Shown here: in pieces, positions 1 to 8,917 of the stretch
Position numbering within the stretch: the stretch's first letter is position 1
How the letters are laid out: the number at the start of each line of letters is the position of its first letter
From: JABMMZ01 sp044368575
Lineage (GTDB): Bacteria > Bacteroidota > Bacteroidia > NS11-12g > UBA955
Length of the DNA: 60,573 nt
Direction: 5' to 3'
Assembly: GCA_044368575.1 (NCBI GenBank)
Contig: JBIPPH010000011.1
Location: forward strand, 1-60,573
Notes under the pieces: model-generated
What the model was told of the DNA's origin: nothing
Seen by the model: the letters and a program-made list of their open reading frames with translations, nothing else
The model's database searches: none
Translations under genes and position numbers: made by a program

Positions 1-2
1 TG

Positions 3-1808
3 ATAGTCAAGTCAAGTCATAATTGTTTTGATACCATACAAAAATCAGTTCAAGTCTATGCCAAACCAAAGTCTCAGTTTAGCGTAAATACGGCTTGTTT
101 AGGCGATAGCATTTTCACTAATAATACCTCATCAATTACAGCAGATAGTATTGTGTATTCGCGTTGGCAAGTCAATTCAGATACTAGTTACACTTGGAAC
201 AAGCATTATTTGTTCAGTCAAGATACTGTATACAATATACAATTAAAAGTGGCAACGGCTTTTGGTTGTTCAGATTCAATCATACAAACTACTGAAGTAT
301 ATACCTTGCCCAATGCGAATTTTACTTTGCCAAATGTCTGTGAAAAACAAAGTAGTTTTTGTCAGGATTTATCATGGATTAACAAGGGCACTTTGAGTAC
401 TTGGCATTATACACTAAGCGATGGTAGTCAATTCAGTACCCCTAATTTCACACATAAATTTTTGCTTGGCGATACGTTTAAAGTCCGTTTGGTGGTTCAA
501 TCCAACCATGCCTGTTATGATACCATAGACAAAATCACTGTGGTGTATCCTAAGCTTAAACCTAATTTTAAATTGAGCAATGTTTGTGTGTCTGACAGTG
601 TTAGAATTTCTGACTTAACTCAAAGCAATGGTAACACTATTCAAAAATGGTTGTATCAGTTTAGTTTAACTGATTCCATTAAACAACAGCATCCTAGCTA
701 TCATTACCCTTTAGCTGGCAATTACAGTATTAGGCAAATCGTTACTTCAGCTTTTGCTTGTGTGTATGATACCAGTATGCCGGTTGAAATTTATCCTTTG
801 CCAAAAATCAGTTTAATTGATTCTAACCAGTGTGTAGACAATCAATTTAAATTCAGATCTGCCATCAGTATTAGCAAAGGCAATATTTTGGGGCAACTGT
901 GGCAATTTGGCGACAACACCACTTCAACGCTTGCGCATCCATTTCATACTTTTCCTGGTTCAGGTTTTTACACTGTAAAACTAATCGCCAGCAGCAATTT
1001 TAATTGTAAAGATTCGGTTAGCAAGACCATACAAAGTTATCCGCCAGTGCTAGTTGATTTTAGATTCAACAATGTTTGTTATGGCGACCCTACTTTATTG
1101 TTTGATCAAACACTTATACCTAACGCTACAATAGCTAAATATACTTGGTATTTCGGAGATGGGGATTCAGCTAAAATCAAAGACCCTTGGCACACCTATC
1201 AACGCCCTGATTCTTTCAAAGTCAGATTAAAAGTTTTGAGCAGTTATAATTGTGAGTACGACACAGTAAAAATGCTGCATGTTTATCCTGTGCCTAATGC
1301 TGATTTCATTACTGATCCAAGTCAAGGGGGCACTGTTGTTAACCCAGAAATTCAGATCATTGACCAAAGTACAGGGGCAGATACAGTTCGCTATAATTTA
1401 GGTGATGGTCATAGCTCTAATATGCGCAATTTGATCAACAGTTATCCTGATAGCGGCACCTTCATTATACAACAGTTTGTTGCCAACCGATATGGCTGCA
1501 GAGACACTGTAAGCAAACCAATTGTGATTAGGTATTTATTTGTATTTAATGCACCAACTGCATTTTCGCCTAATGACGATGGCACCAATGATGTGTATGC
1601 TCCGGGTGGTATAGGTTACAAACAATATGCGATGACCATATTTAACCGCTGGGGTGAAATTGTATACCAAACAGATTCAAGTCAGCCATGGGATGGCAAA
1701 TACATGAATGAGCTAGTGATGGAAGGCATGTATGGCGTAGTCTTTAAAGTGAGAGATTTTAAAGGCCGTTGGCATTATTCTAACACCAGTTTTTTATTGC
1801 TCAAATAA
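3..1808 (+). CDS. PKD-repeat surface protein with T9SS type B (gliding-motility-associated) C-terminal domain, 5' end missing
   Basis: The reading frame is open to the left edge of the window, so this is the last 601 residues of a longer protein. It contains serial PKD-like domains of roughly 85-90 residues, recognisable by WxFGDG-type motifs (for example YTWYFGDGDS and LWQFGDNTTS) and paired cysteines in NxCxxDS and CxDT contexts. The last 85 residues match the gliding motility-associated C-terminal (CHU_C) domain, with AFSPNDDGTNDVY, FNRWGE and PWDGK. In Bacteroidota that domain directs export by the type IX system and attachment to or release from the cell surface. The role is probably a surface adhesin or structural protein, but no catalytic domain is visible in the part present. 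A GTG at 153 is not a credible start, because PKD sequence continues upstream of it. Confidence 0.9.
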   Translation: MVKSSHNCFDTIQKSVQVYAKPKSQFSVNTACLGDSIFTNNTSSITADSIVYSRWQVNSDTSYTWNKHYLFSQDTVYNIQLKVATAFGCSDSIIQTTEVYTLPNANFTLPNVCEKQSSFCQDLSWINKGTLSTWHYTLSDGSQFSTPNFTHKFLLGDTFKVRLVVQSNHACYDTIDKITVVYPKLKPNFKLSNVCVSDSVRISDLTQSNGNTIQKWLYQFSLTDSIKQQHPSYHYPLAGNYSIRQIVTSAFACVYDTSMPVEIYPLPKISLIDSNQCVDNQFKFRSAISISKGNILGQLWQFGDNTTSTLAHPFHTFPGSGFYTVKLIASSNFNCKDSVSKTIQSYPPVLVDFRFNNVCYGDPTLLFDQTLIPNATIAKYTWYFGDGDSAKIKDPWHTYQRPDSFKVRLKVLSSYNCEYDTVKMLHVYPVPNADFITDPSQGGTVVNPEIQIIDQSTGADTVRYNLGDGHSSNMRNLINSYPDSGTFIIQQFVANRYGCRDTVSKPIVIRYLFVFNAPTAFSPNDDGTNDVYAPGGIGYKQYAMTIFNRWGEIVYQTDSSQPWDGKYMNELVMEGMYGVVFKVRDFKGRWHYSNTSFLLLK

Positions 1809-1830
1809 GCAATTATTCACCTGAGTTTTT

Positions 1831-1838
1831 TACCTTTG
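1831..1838 (+). promoter_or_regulatory. Bacteroidota -7 promoter box for rarA
   Basis: TACCTTTG matches the TAnnTTTG consensus of the Bacteroidota primary sigma factor. Only four bases separate it from the ATG at 1843, which implies a leaderless or nearly leaderless transcript. No convincing -33 TTG was found. Confidence 0.55.
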
Positions 1839-1842
1839 CTTC

Positions 1843-3102
1843 ATGCAAATGGTGCCTTTAGCTGAACGTGTTCGCCCTAAAAATTTAAGTGAATTTTTTG
1901 GTCAAGAACATTTAACCGGACCAGATGCACCTTTAAGAAAATATATTACATCTGGGCAAATACCCAGTATGTTATTTTGGGGCCCACCGGGTGTAGGCAA
2001 AACCACTCTAGCTAAAATAATAGGAGAGTCTTTGCAGTTGCCTTTTGTGCAATTAAGTGCCATAAGTGCAGGGGTTGCCGATGTTAGAAAAATCATACAA
2101 GAGGCTAAAGAACAAGGTAGAATATTATTGTTTTTAGATGAAATTCATCGCTTCAATAAAAGTCAACAAGATGCTTTGTTGGGTGCTGTAGAATCTGGCA
2201 ATATTTTACTCATTGGTGCCACTACAGAAAACCCAGGTTTTGAAGTCAATAATGCCTTGTTGTCAAGGTGTCAAGTATATGTGTTAAAAGCCTTAGACAA
2301 TGAACAATTGATCCAAATGGCTGAGCATGCTATAGCGGTTGATCAGGCACTCATAGACAAACAAGTCAAACTCGTTGAACATGCCGCATTGATTCAGTTT
2401 TGCGGAGGCGATGGCCGTCGCTTATTGAACATCATTGATATGTTGGCCATGCAAAAAGAAGCCCCTGTATTGATTGACGATGCAGCGGTAATAAAGGCTT
2501 TACAAAACCAACAAATTGTATACGATAAAGCAGGTGAAGAACACTACAACGTTATTTCAGCTTTTATCAAAAGTATGAGAGGTAGTGACCCCAATGCCGC
2601 AGTGTATTATTTGGCTAGAATGATAGAAGGCGGTGAGAACCCAGAATTCATCGCAAGAAGAATGGTGATTTTAGCTTCTGAAGATATAGGCAATGCGAAT
2701 CCTACTGCATTGGTTTTAGCTACCAATACCCTAACAGCCATTCAAAGTATAGGCATGCCAGAAGGCAGAATTTTATTGTCTCAATGCGCGGTTTATTTGG
2801 CCTCAAGTCCTAAGAGCAATGCCTCCTACATGGCACTTGAAGACGCAATGGCATTGGTTAGAAAAACGGGTGCATTGCCGGTTCCTTTGCATTTGCGCAA
2901 CCCTGCCAACAAGCTCATGAAGACACTCAATTATGGCGAAGATTATGCTTATGCGCATGCGCATCCAGGTAATTTTGTTGAATTAGAATTTCTTCCTCAA
3001 ACCATTGCCGGTGCTAAGTTTTATCAGCCAGGTGATAATCCAAGAGAACATGAAATGCGGGCGTTTTTAAAGAAACGTTGGAAAGACAAATACGGCTATT
3101 GA
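1843..3102 (+). CDS. rarA: Replication-associated recombination protein A (RarA/MgsA AAA+ ATPase)
   Basis: RarA is a clamp-loader-like AAA+ ATPase that acts at stalled replication forks. The 419-residue length fits the family. Walker A is GPPGVGKTT at about residues 47-55, Walker B is LLFLDEIHRF at 95-104, sensor 1 is GATTEN at 125-130 and an arginine finger sits in LLSRCQ near 142. The C-terminal half carries the MgsA-type tetramerisation region, including the conserved stretch around SAFIKSMRGSDPNAA. The ATG at 1843 follows a promoter box by four bases; a second in-frame ATG two codons later is an alternative start. It is a single-gene unit between a surface protein gene and ileS. Confidence 0.95.
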   Translation: MQMVPLAERVRPKNLSEFFGQEHLTGPDAPLRKYITSGQIPSMLFWGPPGVGKTTLAKIIGESLQLPFVQLSAISAGVADVRKIIQEAKEQGRILLFLDEIHRFNKSQQDALLGAVESGNILLIGATTENPGFEVNNALLSRCQVYVLKALDNEQLIQMAEHAIAVDQALIDKQVKLVEHAALIQFCGGDGRRLLNIIDMLAMQKEAPVLIDDAAVIKALQNQQIVYDKAGEEHYNVISAFIKSMRGSDPNAAVYYLARMIEGGENPEFIARRMVILASEDIGNANPTALVLATNTLTAIQSIGMPEGRILLSQCAVYLASSPKSNASYMALEDAMALVRKTGALPVPLHLRNPANKLMKTLNYGEDYAYAHAHPGNFVELEFLPQTIAGAKFYQPGDNPREHEMRAFLKKRWKDKYGY

Positions 3103-3192
3103 TCTGATAGTCCTTCAACTAAATTTTCTAAATCACTCATACTCAATCGAATATAACTCGCTTGCTGTGCAATGTTTTCAATGAATATTCAT

Positions 3193-3200
3193 TATCTTCG
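3193..3200 (+). promoter_or_regulatory. -7 promoter box for ileS
   Basis: TATCTTCG is one mismatch from TAnnTTTG and lies 19 bases before the ileS ATG in the 117-base gap after rarA. No clear -33 element at the usual spacing was seen. Confidence 0.45.
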
Positions 3201-3219
3201 CACGTTTTAGCAACGCAGT

Positions 3220-6200
3220 ATGTACCGTACCCTTAAACATGTTCAGTGGCCAGTGCTCGAAGAGGAAGTGAAGCGCTTTTGGGAAACCGATAAAACGTTT
3301 CAAAAAAGCATAGAGCAAAGACCAAATGACAACCGTTTTGTTTTTTATGAAGGACCGCCTAGTGCCAATGGTATGCCAGGCATTCACCACGTCATGTCAA
3401 GGGCCATCAAAGATATTTTTTGTCGATACAAAACACTACAAGGTTATAGAGTAGACAGAAAAGGCGGATGGGATACCCACGGTTTACCTATTGAGTTACA
3501 AGTTGAAAAACGACTCGGCATTACCAAAGAAGATATTGGCAAAACCATAAGTGTAAAAGACTATAACATCGAATGCAAAAAAGATGTTATGGAGTTTAAA
3601 GACAAGTGGGATGAGCTTACCATGCAAATGGGGTATTGGGTGGATTTAGATCACCCTTATGTGACTTATCACAAATCCTATGTTGAAACCCTTTGGTATT
3701 TGCTCAAAGAGCTTCATAAAAAAGGCTATTTGTACAAAGGTTTTACCATTCAACCCTTTAGTCCTGCAGCTGGTACTGGTTTATCGTCACACGAGTTGAA
3801 TCAACCAGGCACTTATAAAAATGTAAAAGACACCACTGCGGTGGCTCAATTTGAGTTAGAGGCTGATTCAAAAAATAAGGCCATTAAAGCCTTTCAATTG
3901 AAAGACAGCGACTCTACTTTACCCTTGTATTGTTTGGCTTGGACGACCACACCATGGACCTTGCCTAGCAATACTGCTTTAGCAGTTGGTAAAAACATTC
4001 AATACGTTTGTGTTAAAACCTATAACGCGTATTCTAATCAAGCAGTTTTAGTGGTTTTGGCAGAAGCCTTACTGGGTAAACACTTCAATGCCGCTGCCGC
4101 TGAAATCCCTTTTGATGATTACAAACCTGGCGACAAATTGATTCCATATCAAGTTTTGGGTTCGCTCAAAGGCAGCGATTTAGCAGGATGGTCTTACCAA
4201 CAATTATTGAGTTTTGAAGCCAATGCTAAAAACCAGATTGATGGAGATGCCTTTAAAGTTATTGTGGGTGATTTTGTGACCACTGAAGATGGTACAGGTA
4301 TAGTGCACATAGCGCCGAGTTTTGGTGCAGATGACTTTAGAGTCGCTAAACAAAACGGCATAGGGGCACTCACCATGGTTGATAAGCGTGGTAAGTTTTT
4401 AGCGGGCATAGCTGATAATGTGTTTCTGTATGGCGATGAATACGTGAAGGAATCCTACCTAACAGATGCAGAAAAAACTGCAGCACTAGAAGTGCAAAAA
4501 GAACAACTCAAAGGCTTCATTAAAGACACCAGTAAATTAAGTTATTTGAGTGTTGATGAGCGCATTGTTTTAAAATTACAACAAGAGCATAAGCTCTTCA
4601 AAAAAGAGAAATACGAACACAGTTACCCGCACTGTTGGAGAACTGATAAACCCATTTTGTATTACCCGCTTGAGAGTTGGTTCATCAAGACCACAGCGGT
4701 TAAAGATAGGATGGTTGAATTGAATAAAACCATACAATGGCGCCCTGCTTCAACTGGTGAAGGCAGATTTGGTAATTGGCTCGAAAACTTAGTCGATTGG
4801 AATTTAAGCAGAAGCCGTTATTGGGGTACGCCATTGCCAATTTGGAGAACAGAAGATGCCAGCGAAGAATTGTGCATCGGTTCTTTTGAAGAATTGCAAG
4901 TTGAAGTTGCAAAAGCCAATGCTGCATTAGGGTTGCAACAAGATGTTAATAGCCCTGAGTTTGATTTGCATAAACCATTTGTAGACGATATCATTTTGGT
5001 GTCAGCTTCAGGTAAGGCTATGCGCAGAGAATCAGATTTAATTGACGTTTGGTTTGATAGCGGTGCCATGCCTTATGCGCAATGGGGCCTAGAAAACAAA
5101 GCGCTTTGGGCTCAAAATTTTCCAGCAGATTTTATAGCCGAAGGTGTTGATCAAACCAGAGGTTGGTTCTTTACTCTACACGCTTTAGGTACCATGTTAT
5201 TTGATTCTGTGGCCTATAAAAATGTAGTGGCAAACGGTTTGGTGCTCGATAAGAATGGCAACAAAATGAGCAAGCGTTTAGGCAATGCCATTGATCCATT
5301 CAAGACCCTTTCAACCTATGGCGCTGATGCTACCAGATGGTATATGATTACCAATTCTGATCCATGGGACAACCTTAAATTTGACTTAGAAGGGATAGCT
5401 GAAACCCAAAGAAAATTCTTCGGAACCCTTTATAATACATACTCCTTTTTTGCTATTTACGCCAATATTGACAACTATCAATTCAACCCTGATAGCAAAG
5501 TTGAGTTTGCGCGTTTAAGTGAATTGGATAGATGGATTTTATCCAAATTAAATTCACTGTGTTTATTGGTTGCAAAACACATGGATGATTATGATCCAAC
5601 GCCAGCAGCAAGAGCCATTGAGACTTTCGTATGCGATGATTTGAGCAATTGGTATGTGCGCTTATCAAGAAGACGTTTTTGGAAAGGTGAGATGAATGAA
5701 GATAAGCAAGCCGCCTACGATACCTTGTTTGCTTGTATATCTAAAGTGTCTCAATTAATGAGTCCATTTGCGCCTTTCTTCTCAGATTGGTTGCACCACA
5801 GTTTAAAATTAGATCAATACCATAGCTCTGTGCATTTGACGCATTTCCCAAGCATTGATCAAGCATTGATCGATACCGAATTGGAAACCACCATGCAATT
5901 AGCTCAAGACATTAGCAGTATGGTACTTGGTTTGAGAAAAAAACAAAATATCAGAGTTAGACAGCCCTTGCAAAAAATCATGGTGCCTGTGCTTGACGAA
6001 GCGTTTAAACAACGTTTAGACCATATTCAAGATTTGATACTTTCTGAAGTGAATGTGAAGGAAGTTGCCTTTTTAGAGGCCGATAATGCCGTTATTGTGA
6101 AAGGCGTAAAGCCAAATTTCAAAGCCCTAGGGCCTAAAATTGGTGCCCACATGAAAGCGCTTTCTAGCAAAGTGGCCACATTGAGTCAAGCGGATATTCG

Positions 6201-6621
6201 CAGTTTAGAATTGAATGGTTCATTGGTTTTAGATTTAGACAATGTGCAATTCAAACTGCAGTTGCAAGATGTTGAAATTCAAGCTCAAGATATTCCTGGT
6301 TGGCTAGTGAGCAGCTATGCCGGTTTAACCGTGGCATTGGATATCACCCTTACAGATGATTTGAAAAACGAAGGTTTGGCCAGAGAATTGGTTAATAGAC
6401 TTCAAAATGCCCGTAAAGACCAAGGCCTTGATGTGACTGACCGCATTTTAGTAAGCATAGACACTGATGCTAACACTTGGAACGCTTTGGAACAGTATAA
6501 AACTTATATTTGCAACGAAATTCTAGCAGATAGCCTTCGACTAGAACAAGGTTTGCAAAACGCTACTTTACTTGATATAGAAGGCATAAATTGTACAATT
6601 AAATTGGAAAAAAATGGCTAA
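3220..6621 (+). CDS. ileS: Isoleucyl-tRNA synthetase, type 2-like, with permuted GIHH signature
   Basis: This class I synthetase charges tRNA-Ile. The 1133 residues include the Rossmann catalytic core, a CP1 editing insertion (TTTPWTLPSN at about 246-255), the KMSKR loop at residues 682-686 and the C-terminal anticodon-binding region. The ATP-binding HxGH motif reads GIHH at residues 54-57, within GPPSANGMPGIHH, so the first and third positions are swapped. That GxHH form is known in a subset of type 2 bacterial IleRS and is linked to very high mupirocin resistance. No C-terminal zinc-finger cysteine cluster is evident, which also fits type 2. The gene overlaps the following DksA-like gene by eight bases, indicating cotranscription. 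Confidence 0.97.
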   Translation: MYRTLKHVQWPVLEEEVKRFWETDKTFQKSIEQRPNDNRFVFYEGPPSANGMPGIHHVMSRAIKDIFCRYKTLQGYRVDRKGGWDTHGLPIELQVEKRLGITKEDIGKTISVKDYNIECKKDVMEFKDKWDELTMQMGYWVDLDHPYVTYHKSYVETLWYLLKELHKKGYLYKGFTIQPFSPAAGTGLSSHELNQPGTYKNVKDTTAVAQFELEADSKNKAIKAFQLKDSDSTLPLYCLAWTTTPWTLPSNTALAVGKNIQYVCVKTYNAYSNQAVLVVLAEALLGKHFNAAAAEIPFDDYKPGDKLIPYQVLGSLKGSDLAGWSYQQLLSFEANAKNQIDGDAFKVIVGDFVTTEDGTGIVHIAPSFGADDFRVAKQNGIGALTMVDKRGKFLAGIADNVFLYGDEYVKESYLTDAEKTAALEVQKEQLKGFIKDTSKLSYLSVDERIVLKLQQEHKLFKKEKYEHSYPHCWRTDKPILYYPLESWFIKTTAVKDRMVELNKTIQWRPASTGEGRFGNWLENLVDWNLSRSRYWGTPLPIWRTEDASEELCIGSFEELQVEVAKANAALGLQQDVNSPEFDLHKPFVDDIILVSASGKAMRRESDLIDVWFDSGAMPYAQWGLENKALWAQNFPADFIAEGVDQTRGWFFTLHALGTMLFDSVAYKNVVANGLVLDKNGNKMSKRLGNAIDPFKTLSTYGADATRWYMITNSDPWDNLKFDLEGIAETQRKFFGTLYNTYSFFAIYANIDNYQFNPDSKVEFARLSELDRWILSKLNSLCLLVAKHMDDYDPTPAARAIETFVCDDLSNWYVRLSRRRFWKGEMNEDKQAAYDTLFACISKVSQLMSPFAPFFSDWLHHSLKLDQYHSSVHLTHFPSIDQALIDTELETTMQLAQDISSMVLGLRKKQNIRVRQPLQKIMVPVLDEAFKQRLDHIQDLILSEVNVKEVAFLEADNAVIVKGVKPNFKALGPKIGAHMKALSSKVATLSQADIRSLELNGSLVLDLDNVQFKLQLQDVEIQAQDIPGWLVSSYAGLTVALDITLTDDLKNEGLARELVNRLQNARKDQGLDVTDRILVSIDTDANTWNALEQYKTYICNEILADSLRLEQGLQNATLLDIEGINCTIKLEKNG

Positions 6622-7015
6622 GAAAAAAATTGAAGAAAAAGAAAAAACGCGCTACAGCGACAAAGATCTTCAAGAGTTTAAGAAACTTATTTTAGGCAAA
6701 TTAGAAATTGCCAAAGACGAGTTTAGCAAAATGCAGAAGTCTCTACAAAACCCTAACGAAAATGGAGATGGCAACACATCTAATCAGTACTTAACCCTAG
6801 ATGATGGCGCCAGCACATTTGAAAAAGAGAATTTGAACCAATTGGCTGCTAGACAAAAGAAATTCATTGACAATCTTGAAAATGCCTTGATCAGAATTGA
6901 AAACAAAACCTATGGTATTTGTAGAGTAACTGGCAAGTTGATTCAGAAAGAAAGATTAATGGCTGTACCTCATGCAACTTTGAGCATGGAAGCTAAATTA
7001 AAACAATACAAATAG
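6614..7015 (+). CDS. DksA/TraR-family regulator lacking most zinc-finger cysteines
   Basis: The protein has 133 residues with the DksA/TraR layout: a basic N-terminus, a long helical hairpin (about residues 15-97) and a C-terminal finger-like segment with YGICRVTGKLI (100-110) and RLMAVPHATLS (114-124). DksA proteins bind in the secondary channel of RNA polymerase and tune rRNA and amino-acid promoters, often with ppGpp. Classical members have four zinc-binding cysteines. Here only Cys103 remains, so the finger probably folds without zinc, as in cysteine-poor DksA relatives. It starts inside the end of ileS and is followed ten bases later by lspA, so the three are probably one operon. Confidence 0.85.
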   Translation: MAKKKIEEKEKTRYSDKDLQEFKKLILGKLEIAKDEFSKMQKSLQNPNENGDGNTSNQYLTLDDGASTFEKENLNQLAARQKKFIDNLENALIRIENKTYGICRVTGKLIQKERLMAVPHATLSMEAKLKQYK

Positions 7016-7024
7016 TATATCATT

Positions 7025-7699
7025 TTGAATAGCGAAGCAACTGACAATACTTCATTGATCCCTGAACAGAAAACCATTTCTGCTTCCAAATGGGTACTTC
7101 CATTCTTAGTCTTGTTTTTGGTGGTATTTATTGACCAATACCTAAAATATTGGGTAAAGCATCACATGGTGCTGCACACCGAAAAAGTGATTTTTAAAGA
7201 TTGGTTCTATTTACATTTTACAGAAAATGAAGGCATGGCATTCGGCATGAAGTTTTTTGGTGTCATTGGTAAATACGCCCTATCCATTTTGCGTATTGGC
7301 GTATCAGTGTTTGGCTTATGGTATTTGATTAAAAGCATAAGAAATGGGGCTAATATTTGGTTCATCATTTGTGTCGCTTTGATTTTAGGCGGTGCTATTG
7401 GCAACATTATAGACTGTACTTTTTATGGTGTATGGTACCAAGATATGAATGATTATCAGGGTGGGTACTTATTGGGTTGGGTGGTTGACATGCTCTATTT
7501 CCCAGTCATTGAAACACATTATCCTGAATGGTCGCCCATCAAACCTGGCGAAGAGTTTATATTTTTCAGCCCTGTATTTAATTTAGCTGATGCTGCAATT
7601 AGTATTGGCGTAATTGCTATAGTCGTTTTTCAAAAACAATTTTTCCCTAAATCAAACAGTTCTGAAACAACAGAACAACTGCCTTCAGAAACCGTTTAA
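7025..7699 (+). CDS. lspA: Lipoprotein signal peptidase (signal peptidase II)
   Basis: LspA is the inner-membrane aspartyl protease that removes the signal peptide from diacylglyceryl-modified prolipoproteins. Four hydrophobic segments are visible (about 24-42, 84-103, 110-128 and 190-205). The family boxes are NEGMAFG (68-74), GGAIGNIID (122-130), VVDML (153-157, catalytic Asp155) and FNLADAA (185-191, catalytic Asp189). An insertion of about 25 residues before the last box makes it longer (224 aa) than the E. coli enzyme. The start is TTG at 7025; no in-frame ATG precedes the first membrane segment. It lies ten bases after the DksA-like gene. The many lipoproteins encoded nearby are its expected substrates. 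Confidence 0.95.
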   Translation: MNSEATDNTSLIPEQKTISASKWVLPFLVLFLVVFIDQYLKYWVKHHMVLHTEKVIFKDWFYLHFTENEGMAFGMKFFGVIGKYALSILRIGVSVFGLWYLIKSIRNGANIWFIICVALILGGAIGNIIDCTFYGVWYQDMNDYQGGYLLGWVVDMLYFPVIETHYPEWSPIKPGEEFIFFSPVFNLADAAISIGVIAIVVFQKQFFPKSNSSETTEQLPSETV

Positions 7700-7720
7700 T
7701 TCCCTATAATTCCTGTTTAC

Positions 7721-8374
7721 ATGAAACTTTTAAGATTATATATCCTTTACAGATTGTACTTTGCTTTAGGCTTAGTTGTTGCTGGCGTTTTGTCTCATCT
7801 TTATGCTGATGTGATATTGGCCTGGATACTTTACATTTTGGCTTTCGTATCTGTGTTGCTGCATTACATGATTGGCACCATGCGTTTGGTAAAAGATGCT
7901 GTTGAGGCTGGCAATGTGGATTTGGCTACAACCTATATTCAAAAAATCAAACGCCCTAATTGGCTCATCAAACCAGTGCGCTCTGCATACTATATGTTGC
8001 AAAGCACAATGTCTATGGCCACCAATGATTTAAGCACTGCTGAAGACAATATCAGAAAGAGTTTAAAAACCAAGTCTACTTTAGCCGGCGATATGGAAGG
8101 CACCAACCTAATGCAGTTGGGCTTTATTCAAATGCGACAAGGTAAGATTAAAGAAGGTCGTGCCAATTTATTAGCGGCTATTCAAGCGGGTATTCCTGAC
8201 AAAGAAAGCTTAGCGGGCGTATATCTTCAATTGTGCTCTATTGAAATGCAAAGACAACAATTCAAAGTGGGCAAAGCGTATTTCAAAAAAGCCAAAGCGT
8301 TAAATCCAAAGTCTAAAGAGATTGTTGAGCAAATCAAATTGCTTGAAAAATCCATTAGCAGATTACCTGGATAA
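7721..8374 (+). CDS. Membrane-anchored TPR-like protein of unknown function
   Basis: The 217 residues begin with two closely spaced membrane segments (about 8-28 and 31-52). The rest is a helical domain of roughly 150 residues that reads as three or four TPR-like hairpins, for example in 112-146 and 150-205. This topology puts a small protein-interaction solenoid on one side of the inner membrane. No catalytic motif is visible. It starts 21 bases after lspA and is probably the last gene of the ileS-dksA-lspA transcript. Its substrate or partner is unknown. Confidence 0.8.
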   Translation: MKLLRLYILYRLYFALGLVVAGVLSHLYADVILAWILYILAFVSVLLHYMIGTMRLVKDAVEAGNVDLATTYIQKIKRPNWLIKPVRSAYYMLQSTMSMATNDLSTAEDNIRKSLKTKSTLAGDMEGTNLMQLGFIQMRQGKIKEGRANLLAAIQAGIPDKESLAGVYLQLCSIEMQRQQFKVGKAYFKKAKALNPKSKEIVEQIKLLEKSISRLPG

Positions 8375-8429
8375 TTTGGATATCCACAGCTGTGTTTAAT
8401 TTACTTGTTAGGCGTAAACCCTAAGGGAC

Positions 8430-8437
8430 TATTTTCG
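8430..8437 (+). promoter_or_regulatory. Probable -7 promoter box for the small lipoprotein gene
   Basis: TATTTTCG resembles TAnnTTTG, with a TTG at 8405-8407 giving a 22-base spacer. It lies 24 bases before the ATG at 8462. Confidence 0.45.
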
Positions 8438-8461
8438 CTTTAACAATATACTTTTTCTATT

Positions 8462-8815
8462 ATGAAATTATTTAAATTACTAGCTGTAACTGCCTTTGTT
8501 TTATTGGCCGGCAGCATGGTTTCTTGCAAAAAATCGAGCGAAGATTCGGCTGCAAAAACCCTTAACAAATCAACATTAACTTCTAAAGCTTGGTACAACC
8601 AAGGCGGGTCAATCATTCATGATTTTAGGGGTAATAATGTGTATTCTAACACTGGTACTTGGAGATGGGTTAATAACTCTGATACCCTTGAAATCGTGCC
8701 AAGTGCAGGAGGCTTTAAAACTTATTGGAAAATGAATTGGAACACTGATCACGAAATGAATTGTCGTAAAGTGGGTTCAGCAGATGAGTTATACAAAGAC
8801 CAATTCTGGCAATAG
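8462..8815 (+). CDS. Small lipoprotein, unknown function
   Basis: The 117-residue product starts with a lysine-poor hydrophobic signal ending in a lipobox-like MVSC, so Cys22 is the probable lipidation site. The following KKSS is compatible with outer-membrane retention or surface exposure. The mature part of about 95 residues is rich in Trp, Asn and Ser, with TGTWRW and TYWKMNW. This is reminiscent of the small lipocalin-like lipoproteins common in Bacteroidota that report a value as a beta-barrel edge (GTWxW...DTLEI), but no named family can be assigned. It is a single-gene unit with its own promoter-like box and a strong terminator. Confidence 0.75.
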   Translation: MKLFKLLAVTAFVLLAGSMVSCKKSSEDSAAKTLNKSTLTSKAWYNQGGSIIHDFRGNNVYSNTGTWRWVNNSDTLEIVPSAGGFKTYWKMNWNTDHEMNCRKVGSADELYKDQFWQ

Positions 8816-8835
8816 ACCATTACAAAATCAAAGAG

Positions 8836-8858
8836 ATGCCCGAAAGGGCATTTTTTTT
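8836..8858 (+). terminator. Rho-independent terminator after the small lipoprotein gene
   Basis: ATGCCC-GAAA-GGGCAT forms a perfect six-base-pair stem with a stable GNRA-type loop, followed by eight T residues. It lies 21 bases after the stop codon. Confidence 0.9.
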
Positions 8859-8905
8859 AACCCAAATGTGAAAAACTCTTTGCCATCAAATCAGCAGATT
8901 TGATT

Positions 8906-8913
8906 TAATTTTG
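8906..8913 (+). promoter_or_regulatory. -7 promoter box for thyA
   Basis: TAATTTTG matches TAnnTTTG exactly and sits four bases before the thyA ATG. A TTTG at 8879-8882 gives a long (23-base) but tolerated spacing to a -33 element. Confidence 0.6.
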
Positions 8914-8917
8914 AATC

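Noticed and set aside
3096..3188. Possible 14-28 codon reading frame on the minus strand between rarA and ileS (ending SDLENLVEGLSDQ)
   Set aside because: It has no plausible start beyond a bare ATG, overlaps the end of rarA, lacks a promoter box and is bounded by a stop codon close upstream.
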